Shown piece after piece: positions 22,390 through 34,275 of a stretch of DNA of 64,000 bases. Every line of letters starts with the position of its first letter. Position 1 is the stretch's first letter. The DNA lies in contig CM060200.1 of NCBI GenBank assembly GCA_030562195.1, positions 4,464,001 through 4,528,000 of the forward strand, in the 5' to 3' direction. Below the pieces are notes generated by a model. The model was not told the DNA's origin, did no database searches, and saw nothing but the letters and a program-made list of their open reading frames with translations. A program made the position numbers and the translations under genes. The DNA is from Nipponacmea schrenckii (lineage: Eukaryota; Mollusca; Gastropoda; Lottiidae).

Positions 22390-23245
22390 TTTTATTAGCA
22401 ATTGGAATTTTTTTCTTCTCGAGGGATGCAAATTATTTTGTATAGCTAATGTACTGTTTTTGCTTACATTCTTGAATTACACGGGATGTAGGGTCGCCTG
22501 AAATGAGATAAAAAAAAAACGGAAGTCCCCACGCCCAAACCGGAAGTGATCAAAAAATTTTGATGATATATTTTAATTGTGTTGCGTATCTATCTATATC
22601 CTGTAAATTTCAGATCGATCCGAACATTAGAGCCCGAAAGTGTAACATAACCGTCCAAAATTGCAAAATAGTCAGATTTCGGTGGGCTATAAAACCGGAA
22701 GTTAATATTTGTCATGCAATATCAGCACATCTATAGACAGCTGAGGTCAATGACATTCTACATCTCAAATGTCAAGGTCATTTAAGGTCAAGGTCACGAG
22801 ATATAGAGTTTTAAATTTTCGAAAAATTCGAACGGGCATAAAAAAAATTCAAATTCGAAAATCAAAATTCTGTTCATAACATTTTTTAGATAAAGTATCA
22901 AGGTTTCGATAGACACCAAAATCATAAAAATCGGTTAATAACTGGGCTTATAAATTAAGAAAATTTGCCATTTTTGAAAACTGCGCATCGCAACATTCAA
23001 TTTAATTTTTCTTCATCTCAGGGGATTAAAATCATTTAGTATAGCTAAAATATACTGATTTTGTTTAGAATCTTGAATTACATCGGAAGCATGGTCGCCC
23101 GACATGAGACGAAAAAACCGGAAGTCCCCACGCCCAAACCGGAAGTGATCAAAAAATTTTGATGATGTAGTTTTAATTGCGCTGCCTATCTATCTATATC
23201 CTGTAAATTTCAGACCGATGCGACTGTTAGGGCCCGAGCTAGCTT
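22390..23245. repeat. ~600-bp repeat in tandem (second copy partial)
   Basis: CGGAAGTCCCCACGCCCAAA and the following CCGGAAGTGATCAAAAAATT occur at 22520 and again near 23119. Shared flanks run from TCTTGAATTACA to TCTATATCCTGTAAATTTCA. Between the copies is a run of AAGGTCA motifs (22772–22796). Confidence 0.85.
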
Positions 23246-23394
23246 GAAATCTTATTTGCATATTATGCAATTAGCCACTTTCGGTTTAGCGAAAATTTCA
23301 TGTTAGATATTCATTTTTGATTCCAGCCCATATAAAAACCATTGGTGAAAACAGAATTAGTCTATCTTTTTCCGTTTGGGCTAGCGAGCTTCCC

Positions 23395-23419
23395 AAAAAA
23401 AAAAAAAAAAAAAAAAAAA
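23395..23419. repeat. A25 homopolymer
   Basis: An uninterrupted run of 25 A. It could be the poly-A tail of a retroposed copy or a simple repeat; no clear target duplication was found. Confidence 0.7.
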
Positions 23420-23958
23420 TAATCGAACGAAAACAAAGCGTGACAAATTTTATTTGCCACGCAAATAGTGCGTAACATGAAAATATTAAAAACAAGAGTC
23501 AACACGACTAATTAAGGTTTTAATGGAATGGGGATAAATATATCCATAATCAACAACAATACGATAGCAATTAGTATATAATTACAACCAAGGCTTGTTT
23601 ATTACTTGCCTTGGTCGGTATTGGGTGTTATAGAAGATACTCTCCTATGGAAGCACTGGCCAAGGTCACAAGAAGAGAACATACATTTTCCTTCACATTT
23701 CTGTTATTAAATAAAGTAATGATTCCGAAGATTAGATTAAAAATACAATTAAAGATAACAATGAAATCTTAAATGACTAAAATATAAGAATACTTGCAAA
23801 TAATATATACATATAACTAACATGATTCAATTGTTTGAGGGAGTTAATGGAATAGGGTCCAATTTGCCATGGACTAGTAAATTACTAAGATTTTTATTTC
23901 TCTTAAAAGCAGTAACCAAACGTTTAGTGTAAATATTAGGAAATTGATGTTGGAGTTC

Positions 23959-24195
23959 TTAATAATATCGTTTGACAATCAAAGAGGCATTTTTGGCTGT
24001 AGTATTATAGGTTGCAACAAAGGGTATGATTTGGTTGTCATGTTGGATGTTAAGTCCATTAGGTATCACAGTTTGTAACTGATCAATCCAGAAACTCTCT
24101 CTCTGCAATCGTGTGGTTTTAGGTTTAACTGTAGGTAAAAAGGGAACTTGTTCGATAGGCATAACCAGAAGATCTTCAATGGAAAAAGGAATCAA
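23959..24195 (-). pseudogene. GIY-YIG/Penelope-like retroelement C-terminal fragment
   Basis: The minus frame reads FSIEDLLVMPIEQV, then RLQRESFWIDQLQTVIPNGL, then IIPFVATYN. The sequence 'H-S-x-x-D-hh-V-x-hIE … RE-x-FWI-x-x-LxTxxPxGLN' is typical of the end of GIY-YIG domains linked to reverse transcriptases such as Penelope-like elements. About 78 residues remain; no RT core is seen nearby. Confidence 0.6.
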
Positions 24196-24833
24196 GAATT
24201 CGATTAAAAGATTAAAATAGCAATAGACATGTACATGTTACTAATTCAGAATTCAGAACTATAAACTTACTTACATATATCGGAATGAATTCTTTCATAA
24301 ATCTAGAAATGTAAAGGATAAATGATAAAAAAAAAGTTTAGATCGAATAATGACTTTGGCAGTAGCTGACAATTGGGGAATTTAAACACAGAATTTGGTA
24401 AACACTTCAATAATCTGTAGATCAAAAAAACAAAAATTCAAATGCTATACAAAGTAGCTTCTTATAGTGAAATTTCATAAAACTAAAGGATATTAGGAGT
24501 ATTTGTTATACTATTCTACATAAAGGTTTATATACGACAAAAGCTGAAAGAATTTAAATGGTAACAAAAGAATCCTCTATTATTCACTTTATTAAATTAC
24601 ACTGCCTATTCTTCCTTATCAACTGAAGAGTTCCATTTTTGTGAGGAAGATTGTCTAAGAATGATTAAAAAGACTCTTGCTGACAATATATATGGAAATG
24701 AAGATTTGGTGATAACGTGTAAATCTTTTTGGGTAATCTATTTTTCGTCAATGATAAAAGAAAGAAATGTCATTGTATATAGGTCAAAAGAGAACTTAAT
24801 TTAATAACACAAGGAGCTCTTCAGGTTGTTACA

Positions 24834-25345
24834 TCAGTATTGGAGATTGTTGACATATGTAAAGGGGCTCAGATTAACCTTGCGACAGGTTGAATCTGAT
24901 TTTCCAGGATCTGATAAATCACTGGATAGTTCACCTTGACCTGACCTAGGTTTGTAATTACAATATTTATCTTCAGTAGCTAGTGTTTTACTTTCAGTTT
25001 CATTTGAATCTGATAGGCGACTTAAGTGATTGTTTTCAGCTGATAGTAGGCCTATAGATCGTAGTTGTTATTTCATTTACAGGCAACAAGCTACGCCTCA
25101 AAATGTCGTCAAAATAGATTTTTGACTGATGTTCATAAATATGAAATTAGGTGTCCAGAGAGATATTGTTTTCAAGTCTTTCTTTCCATATATCGGATTA
25201 GTGTTTTGATAGAAACAGTTATCCTGTGTGATAGGAAATCTTCCTTCATGTAATTTGATGATTGCTTTGAACAAAGCCAGAGGACTATTTGTAGTCTTGT
25301 CGTAGAAATCGTTTCTATTTTCATCAACATTTTATTTTATTGTCA
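24834..25345 (-). CDS. Candidate minus-strand coding segments (unrecognised)
   Basis: Two stop-free minus frames follow each other. The first, from about 25345 down to about 25120, includes DFYDKTTNSPLALFKAIIKL and CFYQNTNPIYGKKDLKT. The second, 25039–24834, is a hydrophilic S/T/E/D-rich stretch including ETESKTLATEDKYC, ending VNNLQY and TGA. No good donor links them. They may be parts of a gene, a decayed element, or chance. Confidence 0.18.
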
Positions 25346-25349
25346 TTTA

Positions 25350-28300
25350 TGAAGTAAAGTGGGTAATTTCCTTACGGAATCAAATCACCATCATGTTGTC
25401 ATAGTAATTGGTTCAGGGTAGTGATTGGTCAAAATAAAAATAGGCTCTGACTGGAATTGTCCACAAAATAGAATTGTCAGACAACCACGATCTTCTTGTT
25501 ACGTGGTAATTACTGTTCTATTTTCATAAGTTTGATTTGAAGAGTTGATGTCTGAACTGGGTAGACGCATCAATTACCAATAGGTGATTTCACAAGTGTT
25601 AATTTTATGTCTTTTCTCCTTAAAGGTCTGACCTTTACCTCAATAAAGTGGTTACCTTTACTTTGTTCCCTTTCTGATTACGTTCTCTTTATATTTAATA
25701 TATTGCCGATAGATATAACAATGATTTGTATAAAGATTTTGAACAGAACATAGATTGAAGAATTCCAGACGTATTCACCTTTGGTACCAAAATCAACACA
25801 TGATATCACGTCTGTCTGGTTTTAAGTAATACAATGAACACCATTAAGTTATCTAAAGAAGTATGTAAGCTAATGAAATATGTACTTAGCATATTATTAA
25901 ATTGGTGAACATATATTTATAAGATCTGAAGTAAGAAGTAATTCACAACTCTGATGGGAATGGGAACCCAACCTTACTACAAAATCATTATACGTTTGTT
26001 TCCTTGTTTAAAATTCAAGTAAAATTCGAGTTTCAATCGATATCGCTCTCCTGGAGAAAAGATAAAGATATATAGATTTCTGGTCACATCAATTATATTA
26101 AATTTCCATCAATAATATTAACAAGGCCAATCTATACATGGCTACAAAACTTCATTAATTTACTCTTATCCGTCCCTTCCATTAACAATATACCGTGATC
26201 ATTAGTAAGGACTAGAACATGTGACAAGAGTAATGACACTCAGATTAAACTTCAGAATTTCACAAAGAACCGCACCATAATCACACACTTAATACCTTAC
26301 ACTAGAATTTGTCTTTTTCCCTTGTTTGATGAACTATTAATGATCGAGTTTCTTCACAAATTGCAGCTCAAAAGGCGTAAATACCAATGTTGCTGAGCAG
26401 AATTTATTTTTACCAGATAATTTGTGATTAATTGCATTTTACGACAGAGTGAAAATGATTTCAGTCAAAGTTATGTTGCTGTAAAGATTTTGTTTGAAGT
26501 GATTGCTAGCCCTTAATGAACTTTCATAAGAGAAAATACGTTCAGTTGAGAAAATTGATTTTTCGGGGTAAAATACAACAATTATAACTATTTAATGAGT
26601 TAACTTTTACCTTTACGATATGTTTTATACTAACACTTAATTAGGAATATTCTATAAAAGTAATTATTAGTCAGAAGTCTGATTAAAATTTCTGTTTGAA
26701 CTCTTTTCTGCATAGAAATTTGTGCGTATAAAATACTCAAATTTTCCCAGAATGGTTTTCAAATAAGTTTTTCTATTATTCAAGAACAATCTGTAAAAGT
26801 TTAACCAACGGTTCAAAAGTTCATATTTAAACTACCTTATTATTTGCAATATATTAAAATGTAGTTCTCCAAATAAACAGCAAAACCTTAATATCGTCCA
26901 AACATTGTTCTCCAGATGTATAATTAATAGAAGGAATATCATGGGGGAAAAGGTCGAAACAGAGATTTCAAACACGGGGGTTCAACTAAAACTAGGCCGT
27001 TGGAATCCTTGAAAGCTACCAACTACTACATGTATCACTACCTATATTATATGCACTGGAAGTGAACGTTAAATTGTCATCTACCTACCTTGAATTTTTT
27101 CTCTGCGATAAGAAGGGATAAAGAGAAAAGTCTTGTCACGAGGTTATAAAGATACAGCCTCAGGCAGTATAAAATTCTAAGTGTTTGTGGTAAAATGTGG
27201 TTGTTTATTTTGTCTTTTTCAATGGCATTGTCTATAAATGTTGAATGTTGAATGTCAGGATACATCAGAATTTATATTTTCAGAAAATATTAAGTAAACT
27301 TCCTGGATTTAACACAAAAATATACGTACAGCATTAATGATAAATTGTGTCCTAATATAATATAGAAAATTCTTTTGGGGATAAACGTAATAGTCAAACT
27401 AAAAGAAGGAAACAAATAAGACAGACACAAATTTCAGACACAGCAATTTTTTATTATGAAATGAAATGAAAATTATGTTGACAAATATCAACAGCTTTAA
27501 CTAGTAGAGACTGAAAACTAGTACCGCTTATTATCACTTGTGATTGGGATTGTCGAAGTAATAGCCACTGAAATCTTCATTGAGGAAAGGTCTAGCGCTT
27601 GGAATGCTAAGTTTTTTTCACGTTCAATGAAGAAGAAACATGATTTCTGATTCCATTACTACAAAGAGAGAAGAATGGTTTCATACTGCTTGCTAAATAA
27701 AAAGCCGAACGCAGAATATGAATAATATTCACAAAAAACAAATTTATCTGAAGCGGCACAACATTGATGAACTTCAATCAGAAGAGCCCAAAATAGACCA
27801 ATATGAATTGGCGAGTTCGACTTGCAATTCGGCTATCATGTATCCGTTTCAGTTGTGGAGAAAATGACCCCATACTAGTCATTGTAATAATCGTTTGTCA
27901 ACTCTGGTTGATTTTTGCTGAAATTTATTGTGATCAACGGTTGATAACTGGTAGTAAATTCGTGTTTAGTTGTTGATGAACCTAGGTTGAACAGATTCTC
28001 CCAGATGTACTTATTGCGAGAGGTCGTTATTAATCCAGCTACCTATTGTCCATGCACTTTCAGATACCACTCTCGACCTGGGTACCCACCCTTTTGATGA
28101 GTACTACCAAAGCGCAGAGAATTTGATGCCACACTATTTTCTTCCTACGCTAACCAAACATAGCATATGGGAATCTAGGTAACCGTTGGTTGATCGTTCC
28201 AAATTAAACACTAATCCTATTTGTAGAAATATGGAGCATGTGGTATTGGTTTAGTGAAGAAACTGGAGTATTTGTTCAATAAAAATCTTTGAGAAATATA

Positions 28301-30330
28301 AACATGTTATGATAAAATATTGACAATCCATGACAGATACCATCATTTTTCCCCTGCAGGCATTCTATTAAATCAACTATCAGAAATATAAATGATTTGT
28401 GTTTATTATTTTTCAGGTTAAGTGCTTTTGGTTCTGACAGTCCTAGTTCTAAAACTTCATGGCAATCTGCTTCTTGAGGCCGCTTGAGTTCGTCTTTCAC
28501 AAGACGAAAAAGTCAATTCCACGAGACCTCCCATGAACCCCCGAGGTGCCGAAAGGCTCTAAGTTTTAAGGAGGTACAAGTATTCTAAGTTAAAAAAACT
28601 AGGATTTTATGTCTAGACAGATATGGACAACTGTTGGTTTGACACACCTGAAATAAATTCATATTCAAATTGTGAAAAGGAAATCAACATGGATTCCAAT
28701 GTTAGCCATACCAATTACAGACAGTTCGACTGGAATATTCTGGGAAAATACCTTACTTCAACATGCCCACCAAACAAACTATGTCCTACGATCAAAGCAC
28801 ACCACATTCTCAAGTTGTCTACTTTTCTTAAATGAATATGAAGACAGTATCTAGTTGGAAAATTTGTAATGAATGACGATTCTGATACTTAGTACCTAAT
28901 GGTCAATTTGATCACAGATCTATATAATATTATACTCCATATTGTTATACTAGAATCATATGCTTCACTGAACAAAATAAATCAGTATTATAGGTGAAGG
29001 TAATCTAGTTTGATATATTGAGCTGCTCATTCAGACACAATGATTAAAAATAGTACGAGTGTGAATAGTAAGGCTGAAGTCTTTGGAGACTACCAAATAA
29101 ATTTATCATTTTCGAAATTTGTCTTTAGAGAATTTGCCTAATTACAGGATTCCTAAGAGACTGTTTCAAAAATAACAATCAAAAGTATATTTAACTTAAA
29201 ACTCTACAGTCTCGACACATATTCGTTTGAACATTGCAAAATGACCCTTGAATACACTAACAAGTTTTTTTTTTTTTTACTCAAGTTATTAGAGGAAGGT
29301 GCAGGGAAAGGTTTTGTAGATACCCTCGCCATTCTTTCTATTATTGAAACTGAAATACACTTTCTGATCAATTGCAAAATTAGAATATTGTAGAACTGGT
29401 GTCAGAAAACAGCAAATATTAGAAGAAAATAGAAAAAAATAGCATTGAATATAACCAAATCTTTCTAAAATTGAAACAAAAGAACAATAGACAAAAATAG
29501 AGAAGATTAGAACTGTTCTTTTGAAACTCAGATCCTGCACCTTGATGAGTTATTCTTGGGGTGGATTTCGCAAGTTTTGTATGTTTAATTTCATTATTGT
29601 GCAACTGGAGCCATGAGAATATTTCAAATGCTCGAAGGACTTTTTTTAAATTATATGTATTTCTAAATGTGAGCTTCGGAGGTTATATAAAGTTATTGTA
29701 TAAGCCTACTAGAATGAATGAGTCAGTTATAATCGGCTTAAAATCTAGCTATTTAGTGAGTTTTTTCACGCTCTGTAAGAGAACTGTCACCAGAGGCTTG
29801 TAGGTACATTGTGGAAAGAGGGAGACATCTGAAGACTACTTTCATTATTTCAACAAAGACCATACCCCAGTGTCCCTCTGGTTATATAACTTGTCATGCT
29901 GAAAAATATATAATCTGAATACAGACAGTGCTGTGATGAAAGCTGAAAACTTACCCTACCTCTTTCAGAAGTTGTGAGTAGTTGGTGTAAATAGCACTAT
30001 GTACATCCTTTTTTATCACAGTTACCCATCGTTATCGTATCTTTTCTCTTGTGCTTGTATAGTGTATATCCAAAATCCTTTTGTTAAAAGTATTGACAGG
30101 GGATGAATTATATTCAGTTTAGATAAAAGAAAATCTGAAGTTAAAAAGGTTGAATTGTACTCAGTGTAATTAAAGACAGTGCTATTAAACTTGTAATTAA
30201 CGCTCTGTACATTTGGCAATGGTGTGAGCTGAAATCAAGGGTTAAGATACAATAGTCACTGTTTTTGTGAAATTTTGGGCCACTTTCTCGCAGAGTTAAT
30301 TGGTTACAGACATCTTTAGGCTGAATATCC
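25350..30330. other. Intergenic, nothing supportable
   Basis: AT-rich DNA with scattered short ORFs (27077–27265, 28276–28500, 29289–29803) that show no known motif. The minus frame at 28276–28500 (KDELKRPQEADCHEVLELGL) is hydrophilic but closed by a stop just upstream with no acceptor. Confidence 0.5.
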
Positions 30331-30339
30331 AAAGCATAT

Positions 30340-30460
30340 CAATCATTTGCCCTATTGCTTTTCAATCACCAGATTTGAATCCAGTGAACTGTAAAGTATA
30401 CGTGGGGTGTACAGATGAAGAAGAAAAAGTTAAGATTCACATTGGGCACGAAAAATAATG
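30340..30460 (+). pseudogene. Small Tc1/mariner-like fragment
   Basis: The plus frame gives CPIAFQSPDLNPVN, the DDE-region SPDLNPxE motif with the final acid changed, then hydrophilic residues to a stop. Nothing else of the transposase is clear. Confidence 0.4.
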
Positions 30461-30482
30461 TACGTTTCTGTAGAATATGGTG

Positions 30483-30518
30483 GTAGTAGGACGTAAAACT
30501 CTATTCATTTCATTTAGA
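30483..30518 (+). mobile_element. SINE 3'-tail fragment (plus orientation)
   Basis: GTAGTAGGACGTAAAACTCT then ATTCATTTCATT matches the tail of the SINE family on this strand. It directly follows a Tc1-like relic. Confidence 0.5.
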
Positions 30519-31319
30519 ATATGTGGCCGACTATCTTATCTCAAGTAAGTAATCTTTGTTTACCCGTACTTTGTATTTCCTTACTGTTTGTGTGATTTTA
30601 GACGTTATGATTCAACTACACCACATCTGTTAAAAGGTTACTAGTTGCTGACCCTCCCACTCTCACATTTGTTATCATTTTCATTAAGTTTTAAATTGTA
30701 CACGCGAGTAAAAAACCTTGTAAGGAATGAGCGCAGAAACTAAAAATGTTTAGGAAGATATAGAATATCTACCAGAATGAGATGAGAGTTTATAATTAAA
30801 CTCTCACAGAATTTAAGAACTGTATTGGAGTTGATATGTCATTCATATAAAATACTTCATCAAATTTACTTAGAAACCTCAGGCATTAATTTGGATTGTG
30901 TTTTAAACAAGTGGCTCTTACACGTGTATATTCAAGTATCCCCACTTTCAACTACAGACAAAGTGTGATATGAGATACATTTGACACCAGTTAACCTGTC
31001 TATAATGATAGGGAAATAATTATAATTGGATAATTTATCTTGAACAGTAACTTGTGAATAACCAATCAAATATCCTCGTTTGCTTATGAATGGAACATTG
31101 ATTTCTCCCGATGAATATTGACTGATAATTTAACCCTTTGATCTCTTTCTCAACAAAGCTAACATTTTATCAATATAATATAGAAACTGTATTTATTCTA
31201 AGAGAATTGATGTTATCTTTGATCTTCCATTAAAGATGCTTCGTATATTTCTAGTTTTTAGAAGCTACAATGGTTTAATTTCTAAACATCCAAATGAATA
31301 TCCATTGGTTTTCTAACAC

Positions 31320-31530
31320 TTGTAATTTCTAGTTTAATATACCCATGTGTTATTTCTACATACATGTTTATTTCTATCTTTTGTTTTAGTTTTATATATT
31401 CATGTGTTATTTCTAATTTTATATACCCAACTGTTATTTCTAGTTTTTTTTAAACCCAACTGTCTAGTTTCATATAACCAGGTGATATTCTAGCTTTATA
31501 ATCCCAGGTGGTATGTTTAGTTTTATTATA
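31320..31530. repeat. Degenerate ~28-bp tandem repeat
   Basis: Repeats of GTTATTTCTAGTTTTATATA followed by CCCA(A/T)(G/C)T-like ends, about seven imperfect copies. Confidence 0.6.
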
Positions 31531-33174
31531 ATAATTTTGATTACAATCAGCAAAATAGTGGGAGTGTCATAAATACTGTCATTCACATGCCAAATCATGT
31601 TGTGAGTACGTATAGTATTCTCGGATGTAATGTACCTCTTGCAACGAGGCAAAACATATGTCGGGTGGAAAAAGTGTATCTTGCTCTCATGCTTATAATG
31701 CCAACAAAGGGTGGACAGAGTAAATATATATTTCTGCACATTCTTGCATATCACAAAATCTTTAAAAATATATGAGAACTGTACGCTTAGGTGCTTCCAG
31801 ATCTAGGGACATGGGGTGGAAATCCTATGATGAACAATAGATTAAGGAGATCTGCTGACCCATCAAGCCCATGGGGTTATGTTGATTACGAGTTGTGGCT
31901 AATATATATATATATATACAATCACCAAAAACTTCAAACTTGAAACAGAAATTCAGCATTTTTAAAAACTGGAAAATGAATTTAACAATAAAAGGATTAT
32001 GTTTTATAGACAGATGCCTGCATTGTCTGTAATTCTGACCACACTGTAATAACAATGGTTTTACAAAAACATCTTTCAAGAAAATGTATTCCATTTTTAG
32101 ATATTCATCCTCTAATATACAATACCCTCAAGACAGAAACCAAGACAATTCAGGGCCAGAAGAGGGGAATAATATATATACATCCCTTGATGACTTCACT
32201 ATTGGGACGAAAATGTTTTTTTAGGCAAAATGGACATTAAGTCAGCTTTTCGTCTTTTAAAGGTATCCCAGATGATTTTGTAGGTTTTAATTTAATAGCC
32301 AATATTTCAAGAGAGTTGCTTTTCCTTAGTTTGGTTATTGACACGTCTAATTTGCAAGTTCGCATTCGTGGAGAAAATATCATTCAGCCAAAACTCCAAT
32401 CGATTATTTTCTAAAACGAAAAAAAGTAAGATCATTTAATAGGAGATTCTATGATGCCATGGCTAGGATAAGAATGGCTTATGTTAGAATTAGAAAAGAC
32501 ATATGAGATGGATTTAATATGTGGGTATTTTGCTCAGAAACAGAGTTGGTATCATCTGATTTTTCCAACTATATCCTGATAGTGCGGGATCTGAAGAGTT
32601 CGGAGCAGCTGCTTATTTTAACTCAAAATATGTTTTTTTCGTATAAGCTGTGCCATACCAATGTCAATAAATTTTACCTATAAACCAATATACTTTATCT
32701 TCATCTTTTTTCTGTAATAATTTGTAAAAGTTTAAGTATTTTGCAGGTATTCATTGTATGAATTTTCAATTGATATGGTTTAATTTCGTTCGTCATGGAA
32801 TGACCATCTTTAAAATTGAATACCGAGCATCGATTATTTGTAGGTTTCTATTATCGGTACAATATTGACTCAAACCATATGACGACAATATAATTATGAA
32901 AAGGAATGTTTTGTAAACTTGTGTGTTCTTTGTCTTTGATCATAAAGAGTGAGTAATTATAGGTTATATTGAGTCTAGTTTGTTTAATTTGAAAAAGGTC
33001 AGTAATTTTGATTAGCTTCGTTATGGATTTAATTAAGTATGGAAAAGAGGATTGTATGATCAATTTGTGGGTGTTGTAAGAGTATTGTTGACTTAACGTG
33101 GTCATTATTTACTTCAGATCATGTGTTAACGGAATATTAGTTATTATGACTTGTTCATAAGTCACACCTAGAAC

Positions 33175-33280
33175 ATCCCCCAATCTTGCCCAACAAATAA
33201 GGCTGTATCTATTACTAACGTGATCGATCCCCCAATCTTGCCCAACAAATAAGGCTGTATCTATTACTAACGTGATCGAT
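33175..33280. repeat. Perfect 52-bp direct duplication
   Basis: CAATCTTGCCCAACAAATAA with its flanks is repeated 52 bp apart (33181 and 33233) without visible change. This suggests a recent slippage or duplication. Confidence 0.9.
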
Positions 33281-33974
33281 AGCACGTCAGAAGAGCTCCT
33301 GCTCCTTTGTAGGTAACACAGTCTTCGGTAAAACGACAACAAGAGCTACAGAAGAAAAAAACAACATATGAAACCAGAAGAGTACGTCTCTGTCTATAAG
33401 AAAAAAGGAGACAACCTAAGTAGGACCTCACCGAGAATAAGGATCTAGACAAGGAAGAAGACACAGAAAAGGTCAAAGGAGCAAATCACTCCTTACTTAA
33501 CGTCTGCGATATGGATTTTTTTTTTTTGAAACCGATGCAGACACCATATCTTCCAGGAAGAAGAAGATTCAATTGTTGATGGTTTGTTTTTTGAGAGTTT
33601 TAACCATGTTAACAATTCACTTTCAACTACATGTATCTGAGAAACTTAGTCAATATTGAGTGTTCTAAACAAGTTTAAAATGACATTAACTGTCCCTAGC
33701 ATAGAAGTGAAAAATTTAAGTTTGTAGCAAGTTCTATACGGGGATCATTAGTGAAACAGAACAGCAGCTATTGAAAATTTTCCATCCACATTGCATAATA
33801 AATGTACGCCAATTTTGGTATCCTAACACCATTTGTCAACTTTTTCTTAGAAATATGGAACCAAACGTGATTGTTTTCTGGAACATTCCTCAATTTTCTT
33901 CAGTGTTTAGCCCTAATTCATCTAATATACAATTAGACTCCTGGAGCATCAATCAAAACTTCAGAGATATCCAC

Positions 33975-34275
33975 AGAGATACTCTTCCTAGACCTTATGT
34001 CCAATGTCAGAGGCTTGTTAAGGTTAAATCATCAATCAAGGCTTCAAAGAAACCCGTAGGGTAAATGTACTTTTCGTAGACCATTTGACTAATGTCAGAC
34101 ATTTTTTAAAGATAGAGGGTCATTGGAGGCTTCAAAGTAATGCACAGAGTATAGGTTCTTTTCTTAGATCATTTAGATAATGTCGGCACCTTTTTTTAAA
34201 GATAGAGGGTTCAGGATTAGTCAACTTTTTAATGTTATCCATAGGGTACGCGTACTTTTCAGGCATCATTTGAAG
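33975..34275. repeat. Imperfect ~90-bp tandem repeat, 3–4 copies
   Basis: Blocks like ACTTTTCGTAGACCATTTGA–CTAATGTCAG recur near 33980, 34070, 34158 and 34253, each followed by TTTTAAAGATAGAGGG-type sequence in the better copies. Confidence 0.6.

Noticed and set aside
33109..33476. Two minus ORFs with repeated ALFVGQDWG/SLICWARLG text
   Set aside because: They cross the exact 52-bp duplication read in two frames; no known domain.
33771..34064. 97-codon plus ORF
   Set aside because: It overlaps the imperfect ~90-bp repeat and has no recognisable features.
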